A stretch of 64,000 bases of DNA, from assembly GCF_030406665.1 (NCBI RefSeq), contig NZ_CP129121.1, positions 2,914,001 to 2,978,000 on the forward strand, in the 5' to 3' direction. Position numbers and translations under genes: made by a program. The notes beneath the pieces were generated by a model that saw nothing but the letters and a program-made list of their open reading frames with translations, ran no database searches and had not been told where the DNA came from. Shown here piece after piece: positions 18,876-27,067 of this stretch. Origin of the DNA: Halomonas halophila (GTDB lineage Bacteria > Pseudomonadota > Gammaproteobacteria > Pseudomonadales > Halomonadaceae). Within the stretch, counting starts at the first letter, position 1; every line of letters starts with the position of its first letter.

Positions 18876-19745
18876 TTAGGAGTTTATAACGTCCTGCGTC
18901 TTATGCTCGAAGTCGCTGGCATCGTGGCGCTCGTGCAGCTGCGTCTCCGGCTCGCCGAAGGTGCGGTTGACCATGCGGCCACGCTGCACGGCCGGGCGGG
19001 CGTCGATGGCCTTGGCCCAGCGCATCACGTGCTCGTATTCATGCACCTGCAGGAACTCGGCGGCGTCATAGAGCCGGCCCAGCACCAGCTGGCCGTACCA
19101 GGGCCAGGCGGCCATGTCGGCGATGGTGTACTCGTCGCCGGCCAGATAGGGCGACTCGGCCAGGCGGCGGTTCAGCACGTCGAGCTGGCGCTTGGTCTCC
19201 ATGGCATAGCGGTCGATCGGGTACTCCAGCTTCTCCGGCGCGTAGGCGTAGAAGTGGCCGAAGCCGCCGCCGACGAAGGGCGCGCTGCCCATCTGCCAGA
19301 ACAGCCAGTTCATGGTCTCGGTGCGGCCGGTGAGATCGCCCGGCAGGAACTCGCCGAAGCGCTCGGCCAGGTAGAGCAGGATCGAGCCGGACTCGAACAC
19401 CCGGATCGGCTCGGCCGGGCCGTGGTCGACCAGCGCCGGGATCTTCGAGTTCGGGTTGATCTCGACGAAGCCGCTGCCGAACTGCTCGCCCTCGCCGATG
19501 CGGATCAGCCAGGCGTCGTACTCGGCGTCCTTGTAGCCCAGCTCGAGCAGTTCCTCGAGCATCACCGTCGCCTTCACCCCGTTGGGCGTGGCCAGGGAAT
19601 AGAGCTGGAACGGATGCTCGCCGACCGGCAGCGCCTGGTCGTGGGTCGGCCCGGCGATGGGGCGGTTGATGCTGGAGAAGCTGCCGCCGCTGGCTTTTTC
19701 CCAGGTCCAGACCCTGGGCGGAACGTACGCGTTACCTTGACTCAT
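18876..19745 (-). CDS. yghU: Glutathione-dependent disulfide-bond oxidoreductase YghU
   Basis: 289 aa, close to E. coli YghU over its full length: PPRVWTWEKASGGSF at the N-terminus, INRPIAGPTHDQALPVG, ATPNGVKATVMLEELLE, INPNSKIPALVDH, FGHFYAYAPEKLEYPIDRY, DEYTIADMAAWPWYG and QLHERHDASDFE. It has the GST fold (thioredoxin-like N-half, helical C-half) and reduces disulfides with two glutathiones. CGAGGAGG precedes the ATG at 19745. Its upstream region shares a conserved element with hemB. Confidence 0.95.
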   Translation of the reverse strand: MSQGNAYVPPRVWTWEKASGGSFSSINRPIAGPTHDQALPVGEHPFQLYSLATPNGVKATVMLEELLELGYKDAEYDAWLIRIGEGEQFGSGFVEINPNSKIPALVDHGPAEPIRVFESGSILLYLAERFGEFLPGDLTGRTETMNWLFWQMGSAPFVGGGFGHFYAYAPEKLEYPIDRYAMETKRQLDVLNRRLAESPYLAGDEYTIADMAAWPWYGQLVLGRLYDAAEFLQVHEYEHVMRWAKAIDARPAVQRGRMVNRTFGEPETQLHERHDASDFEHKTQDVINS

Positions 19746-19776
19746 GACGCCTCCTCGATGGCGGGTGATGTCGCAC

Positions 19777-19812
19777 ACCCTAGCATGTGGAGGCACGTTA
19801 GCATCCTATCAA
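19777..19812 (-). promoter_or_regulatory. Putative yghU promoter element shared with hemB
   Basis: On the minus strand TTGATAGGATGCTAAC is followed after 9 bp by CATGCTAG. The same two blocks with one change each occur upstream of hemB. Placement (about 30-70 bp upstream of the start codon) fits a promoter with TTGATA as the -35 box. Confidence 0.45.
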
Positions 19813-19895
19813 GCCGTTAGCGGCCGTCTATCGTTCGCATCCGCCGCGATCATCCACGCCATTGGGGCACGGCCCCGGCGCCCAGCCACGCGCAC

Positions 19896-19925
19896 AAAAA
19901 ACCACCGCCCTCTCGGGCGGTGGTT
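19896..19925 (-). terminator. Intrinsic terminator of hemB
   Basis: A perfect stem (19900-19910 / 19915-19925, loop TCTC) preceded on the plus strand by an A-run, i.e. followed by a T-run for the leftward hemB transcript. Confidence 0.85.
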
Positions 19926-19964
19926 CTCGTCACATCGGCAGAAAAGCCTAGCGCTGGTCGGGCC

Positions 19965-20951
19965 TTATTTCCCCGCCAGCCACTCCGCGACCTGCTTGGT
20001 GTAGTAGCTGACGATCAGGTCGGCGCCGGCGCGCTTGAAGCCGACCAGGGTCTCGAACACCACCTCGCGCTCGTCCAGCGCGCCGGCCATGGCGGCGTAC
20101 TTGATGCCGGCGTATTCGCCGCCGACCTGGTAGGAGGCCAGCGGCAGGTCGGTGCGCTGGCGCAGGTTGGCCAGCACGTCGAGGTAGGGCGTGCCCGGCT
20201 TGACCATCAGGATGTCGGCGCCCTCGTCCTCGTCCAGCAGGCACTCGACCAGCGCCTGGCGGCCGTTGGCGATGTCCATCTGGTAGCCCTTGCGGTCGCC
20301 CTGGAGCTCGCTGTCGACCGCGGTGCGGAAGGGGCCGTAGAACGCCGAAGCGAACTTGGCGGAGTGCGCGAGGATCGCCACCTGCTCGAAGCCGGCGGCG
20401 TCCAGGCCCTCGCGGATGGCGCGCACCTGGCCGTCCATCATCGCCGAGGGCGCCAGCATGTCGGCGCCGGCCCGGGCCGCGGCGACGCTCTGCTTCACCA
20501 GGTTCTCCACCGTGGCATCGTTGCAGACATGGCCGTCCTCGACCACGCCGCAGTGGCCGTGGCTGGTGTATTCGCAGAAGCAGATGTCCGGAATGACCAC
20601 CATCTCCGGGCAGGCCTGCTTGATGGTGCGGATCATGCGGGCCAGCAGGCCCTCGTCGTGCCAGGTGTCGCTGCCCAGCTCGTCCTTGTGGCGGGAGATG
20701 CCGAACGGCATCACGTAGCGCACGCCCAGCGCGGCGAGCTCCTTGATCTCGGCCTCGACCATGGCCTCCGGGTAGCGGACGATGCCCGGCATGGCGGACA
20801 CGTCCTTGGGCTCGTCGATGCCTTCCTCGATGAAGATCGGGTGCACCAGGTCGTTGAGGGAGAAGTCGTGCTCCCGGACCAGATCACGAATGGCCGGCGA
20901 CTGGCGCAGCCGGCGGGGACGACGCAGGGGGGAGACTTCGAGTTGGCTCAT
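19965..20951 (-). CDS. hemB: Delta-aminolevulinic acid dehydratase (porphobilinogen synthase)
   Basis: 328 aa. Condenses two aminolevulinates to porphobilinogen in heme synthesis, in the cytoplasm as an octamer. Active-site lysines lie in [16 protein letters not shown] and [11 protein letters not shown]. The segment [14 protein letters not shown] carries the Cys residues of the zinc-type active site. N-terminal [18 protein letters not shown] is typical. Length is normal for the family. It has its own upstream promoter-like element and its own terminator. Confidence 0.97.
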   Translation of the reverse strand: MSQLEVSPLRRPRRLRQSPAIRDLVREHDFSLNDLVHPIFIEEGIDEPKDVSAMPGIVRYPEAMVEAEIKELAALGVRYVMPFGISRHKDELGSDTWHDEGLLARMIRTIKQACPEMVVIPDICFCEYTSHGHCGVVEDGHVCNDATVENLVKQSVAAARAGADMLAPSAMMDGQVRAIREGLDAAGFEQVAILAHSAKFASAFYGPFRTAVDSELQGDRKGYQMDIANGRQALVECLLDEDEGADILMVKPGTPYLDVLANLRQRTDLPLASYQVGGEYAGIKYAAMAGALDEREVVFETLVGFKRAGADLIVSYYTKQVAEWLAGK

Positions 20952-21020
20952 GTTCTAGGTTCCGCTTGTCGGCCCCTCGCGGCGCGCCGCGCCAGGGCCT
21001 GGGAATGTGTGGTCAGGCGT

Positions 21021-21056
21021 CTACGCTAACATGGCGACAAGTTAGCGTCCTATCAA
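21021..21056 (-). promoter_or_regulatory. Putative hemB promoter element shared with yghU
   Basis: On the minus strand TTGATAGGACGCTAAC followed after 7 bp by CATGTTAG. This parallels the element upstream of yghU, the next gene downstream. Confidence 0.45.
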
Positions 21057-21109
21057 CTGCGACCCTTCGCCCCACCCGGTGGAGCGCACTGGCGTTCGGC
21101 CGGAACGCC

Positions 21110-21982
21110 CTATTCTCGCACCAGCCGCGTCAGCCGCACATCCACGGTGAGGGTGAGCGAGGAAAGCGCCGCGGCCTGCTCGCGCCCCTCGGCGCTGGCG
21201 CGGTGCAGGTGCGGCGTCATCGCCAGCAGATCGGCGATCGGCTCGGCGCCCTCGAGGTCGATGGTATAGCGCAGCGCCTCGCCGGGCCGCCGCGTGAAGC
21301 CCTCGGGCGCGGCCGCGTCGTCCTCGCGGGGCGGCTTCAGGCTCGGGTAGATGATCTCGCGCAGCTCGCGCAGATGGTCCGGCCCGGCCTCGACCATCAG
21401 CAGCTCGCCACCCGGCTTCAGCATCCGGGCGAACTCCGGGTAGACGGGGAAGCCGAACAGGCACAGCACGCGGTCGAGGCTCTGCGCCTGCACCGGCAGA
21501 TGGGCGTTGGTGCCCACCACCCAGGTGGCGGCCTTCTCGCGCTTGGCGGCGGCCAGCACCGCCCACTTGGAGATATCCACGCCCAGCAGCGACAGCGTGA
21601 CCGCCCCGCCCTGCGCTGTCTCACTCTCGGTCGCCACACTGGACAGCTCGCGCAGCGCTCGTAGATAAAAGCCCTCGCCGCAGCCGGCATCCAGGCAGCT
21701 CAGCGTGCCGCCGGCAGGCGCTTCCGCCAGTACCGCGCGGCCGACCGTCTCGGCGATGGGCCGATAGTGGCCGGCCTCGAGGAAGCGCCGCCGCGCCGCC
21801 ACCATCTCCTTGCTGTCGCCGGGATCGCGGGAGCGCTTGTTCTGCACCGGCAGCAGGTGCACGTAGCCCTGGCGGGCGATATCGAAGCTGTGCCCGGCCG
21901 CGCAGCGCCAGGCGCCGTCGCGGCGCGACAGCGGGTCGCCGTCCAGCGGGCAGGCCAGCGCCTCGAACGATGTGGTGCTCAT
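21110..21982 (-). CDS. rlmA: 23S rRNA (guanine-N1)-methyltransferase RlmA
   Basis: 290 aa. N-terminal zinc-ribbon-like region (ACPLDGDPL...WRCAAGHSFDIARQGYVHLLP), then QNKRSRDPGDSKEMVAARRRFLEAGHY, the RlmA hallmark, and a SAM-binding domain (LSCLDAGCGEGFYLRAL). It methylates G745 of 23S rRNA (E. coli numbering). The second Cys of the usual CPxC ribbon is Asp here, so zinc binding may be altered. ATG at 21982 fits homology; an in-frame ATG at 22027 is possible. A TATAAT box lies upstream inside a 74-bp repeat. Confidence 0.93.
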   Translation of the reverse strand: MSTTSFEALACPLDGDPLSRRDGAWRCAAGHSFDIARQGYVHLLPVQNKRSRDPGDSKEMVAARRRFLEAGHYRPIAETVGRAVLAEAPAGGTLSCLDAGCGEGFYLRALRELSSVATESETAQGGAVTLSLLGVDISKWAVLAAAKREKAATWVVGTNAHLPVQAQSLDRVLCLFGFPVYPEFARMLKPGGELLMVEAGPDHLRELREIIYPSLKPPREDDAAAPEGFTRRPGEALRYTIDLEGAEPIADLLAMTPHLHRASAEGREQAAALSSLTLTVDVRLTRLVRE

Positions 21983-22035
21983 GGGTCGCCCATCCCCTTT
22001 CGTTGCTGCGTTCATGGCACGCGGCATGACGCGCT

Positions 22036-22109
22036 CATGCCGCGGCGGTGTTCGGGTCGCGCCATCGAGCCCTGCCCGATGGCGCGCTGGGCGACATTAT
22101 ACCCGGGCG
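22036..22109. repeat. 74-bp direct repeat, copy A
   Basis: Differs from copy B (23760-23833) at only two positions. It contains an inverted repeat (CGCGCCATCG...CGATGGCGCG) and TATAAT on the minus strand. It occupies the rlmA upstream region. Confidence 0.92.
22096..22101 (-). promoter_or_regulatory. TATAAT box upstream of rlmA
   Basis: A perfect -10 hexamer on the minus strand, 114 bp before the rlmA ATG. A good -35 is not evident at standard spacing. The identical box in copy B overlaps the beta-lactamase stop codon. Confidence 0.4.
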
Positions 22110-22210
22110 TCGTACATCGTCCCGAGAACCTGCGGCGTGAGTGGTGGCATGTTGAATGGGGCAAGATCGCGGAACGGGGTCGGCCAGAGTAGCCGCGACC
22201 GACACCAGAG

Positions 22211-23149
22211 CTATGCGGCTCGCCGTTCCTTGCGTAGCCCGCACACGCCTTCCAATAGCAGCACGAAGACTGCCAGCCAGATGGCCATATACGTCGGCCA
22301 TTGACCGTAGTCGATGGACTCGCCAAGCGATATCGAGACGAGGAACAGGAGCACCGGCTCGACATAGATCAGCAGGCCGAAAAGGCTAAGATTCAGATGC
22401 GGGGCGGAAAGCGACTGGAAGGTCAAGGCAAGCGCACTGATGCCCCCTAGGCCCAGAACGAGCCAGATCAGGTGTGGCGAGGCATTCACCTCGGCCAGCA
22501 CATAGCCCTTCTGAACAATAAAGAACAGCGCCAGGGGCATACTGAGCAACATATCGAACCAGAGCCCGCCGATGTTGTTGGTATCGGTCACGCGGCGGAG
22601 CCAGAAATAGACCGGATAGCCCAAACAGATGACTAGCGTCGGCCAGGTCAGGCTTTCGGAGACCATCACCTCATTGGCCACTCCGACAACGGCAAAGGTA
22701 CATGACAGCTTCTGCAAGACGGACATGCGATCCTTGAAGGCAATCCTGCCCAGGATCACCATGGTAATCGGCATGATGAAATAACCCAACGAGACGGCAA
22801 GCCCATGGCCATTCGCCGGTGCCCACATGAAAATCCATAGCTGAACGCCCAGAAGAGATGCGGACAGTATCCGAGTCATCCAGAGATACCGCTCACGGAA
22901 AAGGCGCCGATAAATCTCCAGCACCTGCGGCCAGCATTTTCTCAAACCAAGAATCAGCGTCAGGCAGGGAAATGTCACAAGAATTCGCCAGCCATAGACC
23001 TCTTCTCCTTCCAGCGGATCAAGCAAAGCGGCATAGGCAAATATCAAGGCAAAAAACACGGAAGCCATGACATTGGTGGTCACGCCGAAGGCGGTATTGG
23101 GCTGGCCGTTCATCAGAAACTCAACGCTGGGTGGCGGATGGACCAGCAT
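22211..23149 (-). CDS. EamA/RarD-type drug/metabolite transporter
   Basis: 312 aa with about ten hydrophobic helices. Resembles RarD-type EamA permeases (LWIFMWAPANGHGLAVSLGYFIMP, VILGRIAFKDRMSVLQ, LNLSLFGLLIYVEPVLLFLVSISLGE). Such proteins export amino acids or small metabolites. GGTGA precedes the ATG at 23149. It is divergent from an Lrp/AsnC regulator across 74 bp. Codon use and base composition are less GC-rich than the surroundings, and the pair is bracketed by 74-bp direct repeats, pointing to acquisition as a unit. Confidence 0.87.
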   Translation of the reverse strand: MLVHPPPSVEFLMNGQPNTAFGVTTNVMASVFFALIFAYAALLDPLEGEEVYGWRILVTFPCLTLILGLRKCWPQVLEIYRRLFRERYLWMTRILSASLLGVQLWIFMWAPANGHGLAVSLGYFIMPITMVILGRIAFKDRMSVLQKLSCTFAVVGVANEVMVSESLTWPTLVICLGYPVYFWLRRVTDTNNIGGLWFDMLLSMPLALFFIVQKGYVLAEVNASPHLIWLVLGLGGISALALTFQSLSAPHLNLSLFGLLIYVEPVLLFLVSISLGESIDYGQWPTYMAIWLAVFVLLLEGVCGLRKERRAA

Positions 23150-23223
23150 CTTATTTCATCACCTTTGATAAAGGCTCTCGTTTTAAGTAGGCTCCGTGAT
23201 AAATTTTCTCACCGGTACGCGCC

Positions 23224-23688
23224 ATGCCTCTGGACAAGCATGATCACTCATTGCTCGAGCTGCTTCAGCAAGACTGCCAGACGCCTCTTCGCGAGTTAGC
23301 GGAAACCGTCCATCTATCGCTCCCTTCCGTGCAGCGCCGTATCAAGAAGCTAAAGAAGGAAGGCTATATTCGGCGTAACGTGGCCATTCTTGAGCCTGAA
23401 AAGCTGGGCCAGGCCATCACCATCATCGTGGAGGTAAAGGCCAGGAAGACGAACACGGAGGACCTGGAGCGTCTGAAAGGACTGTTCTCAGGAGATGAGA
23501 TTCAGCAATGCTACTACGTGACGGGTGAGACGGACTTCATGTTAACGATATTGGTCTCCAGCATGAGCCGCTTCAACGAGATGTCCGACCGGCTATTCCA
23601 TCAAAATCCCGATGTGGAATCCTTCAGGACCATCATCGTACTTGATCGGGTGAAAGACACCTTGGATGTGAGACAAGAAGGACCGTAA
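23224..23688 (+). CDS. Lrp/AsnC-family transcriptional regulator
   Basis: 154 aa. N-terminal HTH (LLELLQQDCQTPLRELAETVHLSLPSVQRRIKKLKKEG) and a C-terminal RAM ligand-binding domain (CYYVTGETDFMLTILVSSM). It probably senses an amino acid and controls the divergent EamA exporter, as Lrp-like regulators of exporters often do. The 74-bp gap between them has two similar TGATAAA blocks that could be binding sites. Base composition is more AT-rich than neighbouring core genes. Confidence 0.92.
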   Translation: MPLDKHDHSLLELLQQDCQTPLRELAETVHLSLPSVQRRIKKLKKEGYIRRNVAILEPEKLGQAITIIVEVKARKTNTEDLERLKGLFSGDEIQQCYYVTGETDFMLTILVSSMSRFNEMSDRLFHQNPDVESFRTIIVLDRVKDTLDVRQEGP

Positions 23689-23759
23689 GCCCGCTTCTCC
23701 CCTCCTTTCTCGAATAATCGACCGCAACGGACGTCACCGTCCGCTCTACGAAGAAGACC

Positions 23760-23833
23760 CATGCCGCGGCGGTGTTCGGGGCGCGCCATCGAGCCCTGCC
23801 CGATGGCGCGCTAGGCGACATTATACCCGGGCG
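23760..23833. repeat. 74-bp direct repeat, copy B
   Basis: 72 of 74 bases match copy A. It includes the last 13 bp of the beta-lactamase reading frame with its TAA stop, which overlaps the TATAAT box. Confidence 0.92.
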
Positions 23834-24720
23834 GCCAGCCGTCCGACGGCGGCGATGGTCTCGTCGCGCTGCTCGGCGGTCGCGCTGGGCATCCGGGTGT
23901 AGGCGACGGCGATCACCGCGCCGCGATCGCCCGGCCAGGCGATGCCGATGTCGTTGGCGTTGCCCACGCCGTTGGTGCCGGTCTTCTCGCCAACCAGCCA
24001 CGACGACGGCATGCCGGCGCGCAGCCGGGCGTCGCCGGTCTTGCCCTCGATCATCCAGCTCGCGAGCTGGTGGCGCAACGACGGCGACAGGACATCACCC
24101 AGCAGCAGGGTGCGCAGCGTCGTCATCATCGCCAGCGGAGTGGTGGTGTCGCGCTCGTCGCCCGCGTGGTCGTGGGTGTTCAGCTCGGGCTCGAGGCGGT
24201 CCAGGCGGGTGGTGTCGTCGCCGATTTCGCGCAGGAAGGCGGTGACCGCCTCGGGCCCGCCGACGCTCTCGATCAGCGCGTTCGCCGCCGCGTTGTCACT
24301 CCAGGCCACCGCCGCCTGGCACAGCTCGGCGAGGGTGAGGCCGGGCTCGCCCAGCCGCTTCTCGGTGATCGGCGTCCAGCCACCGAGATCCCCCTCCTCG
24401 ATCACAACGCGTCGATCCAGCGTCTCGCTGCCCTCGTCCACCCGGGCCAGCACCGCCGCGGCGATGAAGAACTTGCCGGTGCTGTTGAACAGGAAGCGCT
24501 CGTCGCCGCGATGGCTCGCCACCGCACCGGTGGCCACGTTCATCAGCGCCACGCCCACGCGATCGTCATCAGCGCGCTCCAGTTCCCCCAGCCGCTGATC
24601 GAGGTCGGAGGTGGCAGCAGAGGTGGTGGAAGTGGCGGCGAACGCCGGCTGGCCAGCGGCGATCAGGGCGCCGGCGGCGGTCATCGTGCCAAGGACCTGG
24701 CGGCGTGAGAGGGTCGGCAT
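23821..24720 (-). CDS. bla: Class A serine beta-lactamase with Tat-type signal
   Basis: 299 aa. All class A landmarks are present: S80-T-G-K83 (SxxK), S141-D-N143 (SDN), E177-P-E-L-N181 (the general-base glutamate loop) and K246-T-G248. The N-terminus MPTLSRRQVLG plus a hydrophobic stretch ending PAFA looks like a twin-arginine signal, so it is probably exported folded to the periplasm. The serine box is NSTGKFF rather than the common CSTFK type. GGAG precedes the ATG at 24720. Its spectrum cannot be told from sequence. Confidence 0.93.
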   Translation of the reverse strand: MPTLSRRQVLGTMTAAGALIAAGQPAFAATSTTSAATSDLDQRLGELERADDDRVGVALMNVATGAVASHRGDERFLFNSTGKFFIAAAVLARVDEGSETLDRRVVIEEGDLGGWTPITEKRLGEPGLTLAELCQAAVAWSDNAAANALIESVGGPEAVTAFLREIGDDTTRLDRLEPELNTHDHAGDERDTTTPLAMMTTLRTLLLGDVLSPSLRHQLASWMIEGKTGDARLRAGMPSSWLVGEKTGTNGVGNANDIGIAWPGDRGAVIAVAYTRMPSATAEQRDETIAAVGRLAARV

Positions 24721-24788
24721 GGTGGGGCTCCTGAGAAAGATAAGAAGAATCGAATTGAGCAGAGTAGCCGGGGGGGCTCGCTGGAAGC

Positions 24789-24813
24789 AAAAAAACCCGC
24801 CGGTTGGCGGGTT
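24789..24813 (-). terminator. Intrinsic terminator for the GNAT transcript
   Basis: An 8-bp stem (24794-24801 / 24806-24813, loop GGTT) with a run of A on its left side, i.e. a T-run for leftward transcription, between the GNAT gene and bla. Confidence 0.75.
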
Positions 24814-24920
24814 CCTGTGGCGCTATCTCATGGAGAGGTAATCGGGTTATGCCCCTCATGTCACCCTGATAGAGGGCATTCCGGCATGACTGAGATGACG
24901 CAACAACTCAGCGGCGCGAC

Positions 24921-25406
24921 TCACGCGTCTGCCTTCCGTGACTGGTCAGGCATCGTACGCATAAACAAAAGGTCATCCGTGGATTCTGACTCTACAACAC
25001 AGAACCCTAAGCTTGAGTACAGGGAACGTGCCGCATGATTATCTCGATATACACGCAGCGTCACCGTGTGGGCGCCGGTTGATCGGAGCGCCGTGTCGAT
25101 GAGCCTCTCGCACAGCAGACGACCGGCACCGATCCCCCGAGTTTCGGGGGATATGATTATTCTCCCGATGTGTACGGCACCGGGATTCGCCACCCAAAAC
25201 TGACCGAAACCCACGCACTCGTTGTTGCTACCCGACAGGCAATAGCTAGCGAAGCCTTCCATCTCGAGCAGTTCAGGCAAGCTCTCCGGGGCAAACGGAA
25301 ACGGCATCGAGGGGCCGGCCCAGCGAGCACAGGCTTTCTTATCGACCACCCAAGAAGCAATCACCTCGTAATCGGCCGTCTGTGGAGTTCGTAGAGTTAC
25401 TTCCAT
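24921..25406 (-). CDS. GNAT-family N-acetyltransferase
   Basis: 161 aa with a GNAT fold. The acetyl-CoA pyrophosphate loop is RGIGAGRLLCERLID; C-terminal YRDNHAARSLYSSLGF is the usual helix 4 region. AGGTGA precedes the ATG at 25406. The open frame continues upstream to 25520, but that extension encodes a beta-lactamase-like relic and is not part of the enzyme. The acceptor substrate is unknown. Confidence 0.88.
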   Translation of the reverse strand: MEVTLRTPQTADYEVIASWVVDKKACARWAGPSMPFPFAPESLPELLEMEGFASYCLSGSNNECVGFGQFWVANPGAVHIGRIIISPETRGIGAGRLLCERLIDTALRSTGAHTVTLRVYRDNHAARSLYSSLGFCVVESESTDDLLFMRTMPDQSRKADA

Positions 25407-25440
25407 ATGACTGTCACCTTGGGAACTGACAGGGTGCGGA

Positions 25441-25535
25441 GTGCGAAGGAAAAGCCTGTCCGTGTTTACGCGAGGGCTCACCACCACGACGGTGGCAACG
25501 TTCAAAGGCGCCACGCCCACGCGACCATCGTCCCA
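25441..25535 (-). pseudogene. Relic of a class A beta-lactamase gene
   Basis: Translated leftward, this ~95-bp stretch reads VGVAPLNVATVVVVSPR followed by VNTDRLFL, matching VGVALMNVATGAVASHR and GDERFLF of the bla gene 1 kb away. At DNA level about 32 of 39 bases around 25493-25531 match 24530-24568. No catalytic part remains. Confidence 0.65.
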
Positions 25536-25750
25536 AGGGCATTAATTGAGGTCTGTCCCCGATGGTTCCACTCCTACCCCATCTTCGGGCTGATACTGCT
25601 GCACTTCTTCTGGGGGGTGCGCGCCGACCTCGGAGAATGGACCCTGTACGCCGTGGCGTCCGCCCTGATCATGGCGACCCGCCTGCCGCCGGTGGCGCGG
25701 CGCCTGCCCAGGTTTCGTCAGAGACTCGCCGGCATCCGTTAATTGCGGCA
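25536..25750 (+). other. Non-coding stretch with possible membrane-protein fragment
   Basis: Starts with the block AATTGAGGTCTGTCCCC, a motif that recurs beside mobile elements in many genomes (recalled). The frame 25556-25742 then encodes a short hydrophobic segment (YPIFGLILLHFFWGVR, LYAVASALIMATRLPP) ending RLAGIR. It lacks a start and looks like a gene tail truncated by the insertion element. Confidence 0.35.
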
Positions 25751-26972
25751 TGAGGTGTGACGGTATTTACCTGACAGTCGGCCGCTGAAAAGCAAAGTGG
25801 CCATAGTGCCCCCCGTGGGTTATAGAACGAGTGTCTGACGCTCGGCTGTAACACCATGAGGAAACGACTATGACCACCGAAGAAAAGGTAGCACGACGCA
25901 AGCTCAGTCTCCTAGAACTGGCCAAGGATCTGCAGAACGTCAGCAAGGCTTGCAAGATCATGGGCTACTCCCGGCAGCAGTTCTATGAGATCCGTCGCAA
26001 CTATCAAACCTTCGGCTCCGAGGGGCTCGTCGACAAGCTTCCCGGGCCGCGGGGACCACACCCCAACCGCGTCAGCGAAGAGATCGAAGCGGCCATCCTT
26101 GAGCACAGCCTGGCCTTCCCCACCCACGGTCCGGTTCGCGTCGCTCAAGAACTGGCGCTACGTGGCATTCAGGTCAGCTCTACGGGCGTCCGAGGCGTCT
26201 GGGGTCGTCATGACTTGTTGACCCGTCATGAGCGCCTGCTGCGTCTCGAGCGCGCCACGCGTGAGCAGAAAATCGAGCTCACTGAAGACCAGGTACGCCA
26301 CCTGGAACGCTTTAGCCCCGAATTTCGTGAACGCCACATCGAGGTCCACCACACCGGCGAGCTGGTCGCCGTCGACACCTTCTTCGTCGGCACGCTCAAA
26401 GGCGTAGGGAAGGTCTATCTGCAGTCTGTTATCGATTGCTTCAGCCGCTATGCCTGGGGCCGCCTGTACACCAACAAGCTGCCCATCACGGCAGTCCACG
26501 TGCTCAACAATGACGTGCTGCCCTTCTTCGAGGCTCACAACACCAAGGTCAGCACGGTGCTCAGCGACAATGGCCGGGAATTCTGCGGACGTAAGGACCA
26601 GCATCCGTATGAACTGTTCCTTCAGCTCGAGGAGATCGAGCACCGCACTACCAAGGTTCGGCGGCCACAAAGCAATGGGTTCGTCGAGCGGCTGCACCGC
26701 ACACTGTTGGATGAGCACTTCCGCATCCAGGGACGTACCAAGTGGTACGAGGCCCTGGAAGAGATGCAGACGGACCTGGATGACTACCTCGTCATCTACA
26801 ACACCAAGCGCCCACATCAAGGCCGCAACATGAAGGGGATGACGCCCTATGCCGCGTTCAAGAAAGGGCTCCCCAAATCACCGAAGAAGGAGCCCAGGAA
26901 AACGTCAGAAAACACTGCTTAACTATAGGAGCCCCACGGGGGCATGTGTCAGGTGATTATCATCACTGTACA
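25751..26972 (+). mobile_element. IS481-family insertion sequence
   Basis: About 1.22 kb with TG...CA ends. Left end 25751-25776 and right end 26947-26972 are imperfect 26-bp inverted repeats (18/26 matches, inner ACCTGACA identical). Subterminal blocks TGCCCCCCGTGGG (left) and its inverted partner (right) extend the similarity. No target duplication is obvious. The transposase frame is intact. Confidence 0.8.
25870..26922 (+). CDS. IS481-family transposase
   Basis: 350 aa. N-terminal HTH (LELAKDLQNVSKACKIMGYSRQQFYEIRR) and an rve/RNase H catalytic core. DDE residues are seen in LVAVDTFFVG (D), TVLSDNGREF (D) and SNGFVERLHRTLLDE (E). The C-terminus has YNTKRPHQGRNMKGMTPY, typical of IS481 members. 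It is full length and uninterrupted, so the element may still be active. Confidence 0.95.
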   Translation: MTTEEKVARRKLSLLELAKDLQNVSKACKIMGYSRQQFYEIRRNYQTFGSEGLVDKLPGPRGPHPNRVSEEIEAAILEHSLAFPTHGPVRVAQELALRGIQVSSTGVRGVWGRHDLLTRHERLLRLERATREQKIELTEDQVRHLERFSPEFRERHIEVHHTGELVAVDTFFVGTLKGVGKVYLQSVIDCFSRYAWGRLYTNKLPITAVHVLNNDVLPFFEAHNTKVSTVLSDNGREFCGRKDQHPYELFLQLEEIEHRTTKVRRPQSNGFVERLHRTLLDEHFRIQGRTKWYEALEEMQTDLDDYLVIYNTKRPHQGRNMKGMTPYAAFKKGLPKSPKKEPRKTSENTA

Positions 26973-26995
26973 AACTATCGAAGTCTCATGAGATC

Positions 26996-27025
26996 ATGTA
27001 CCAGGTAATCACCATTACTGTAATA
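26996..27025. repeat. Second IS right-end-like sequence
   Basis: About 22 of 28 bases match 26944-26972, in the same orientation, 52 bp further right. It suggests remains of another related element or a duplicated end. Confidence 0.6.
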
Positions 27026-27067
27026 AACTCCCCCCATCTCTCGTTCTCACTTTTTTCTAAAACAGAG

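Noticed and set aside
22036..23833. Treating the 74-bp repeats as phage-type att sites or an IS target duplication
   Set aside because: No integrase or transposase lies between them, no tRNA is involved, and the length is far above a target duplication. The repeat is the bla-rlmA junction itself.
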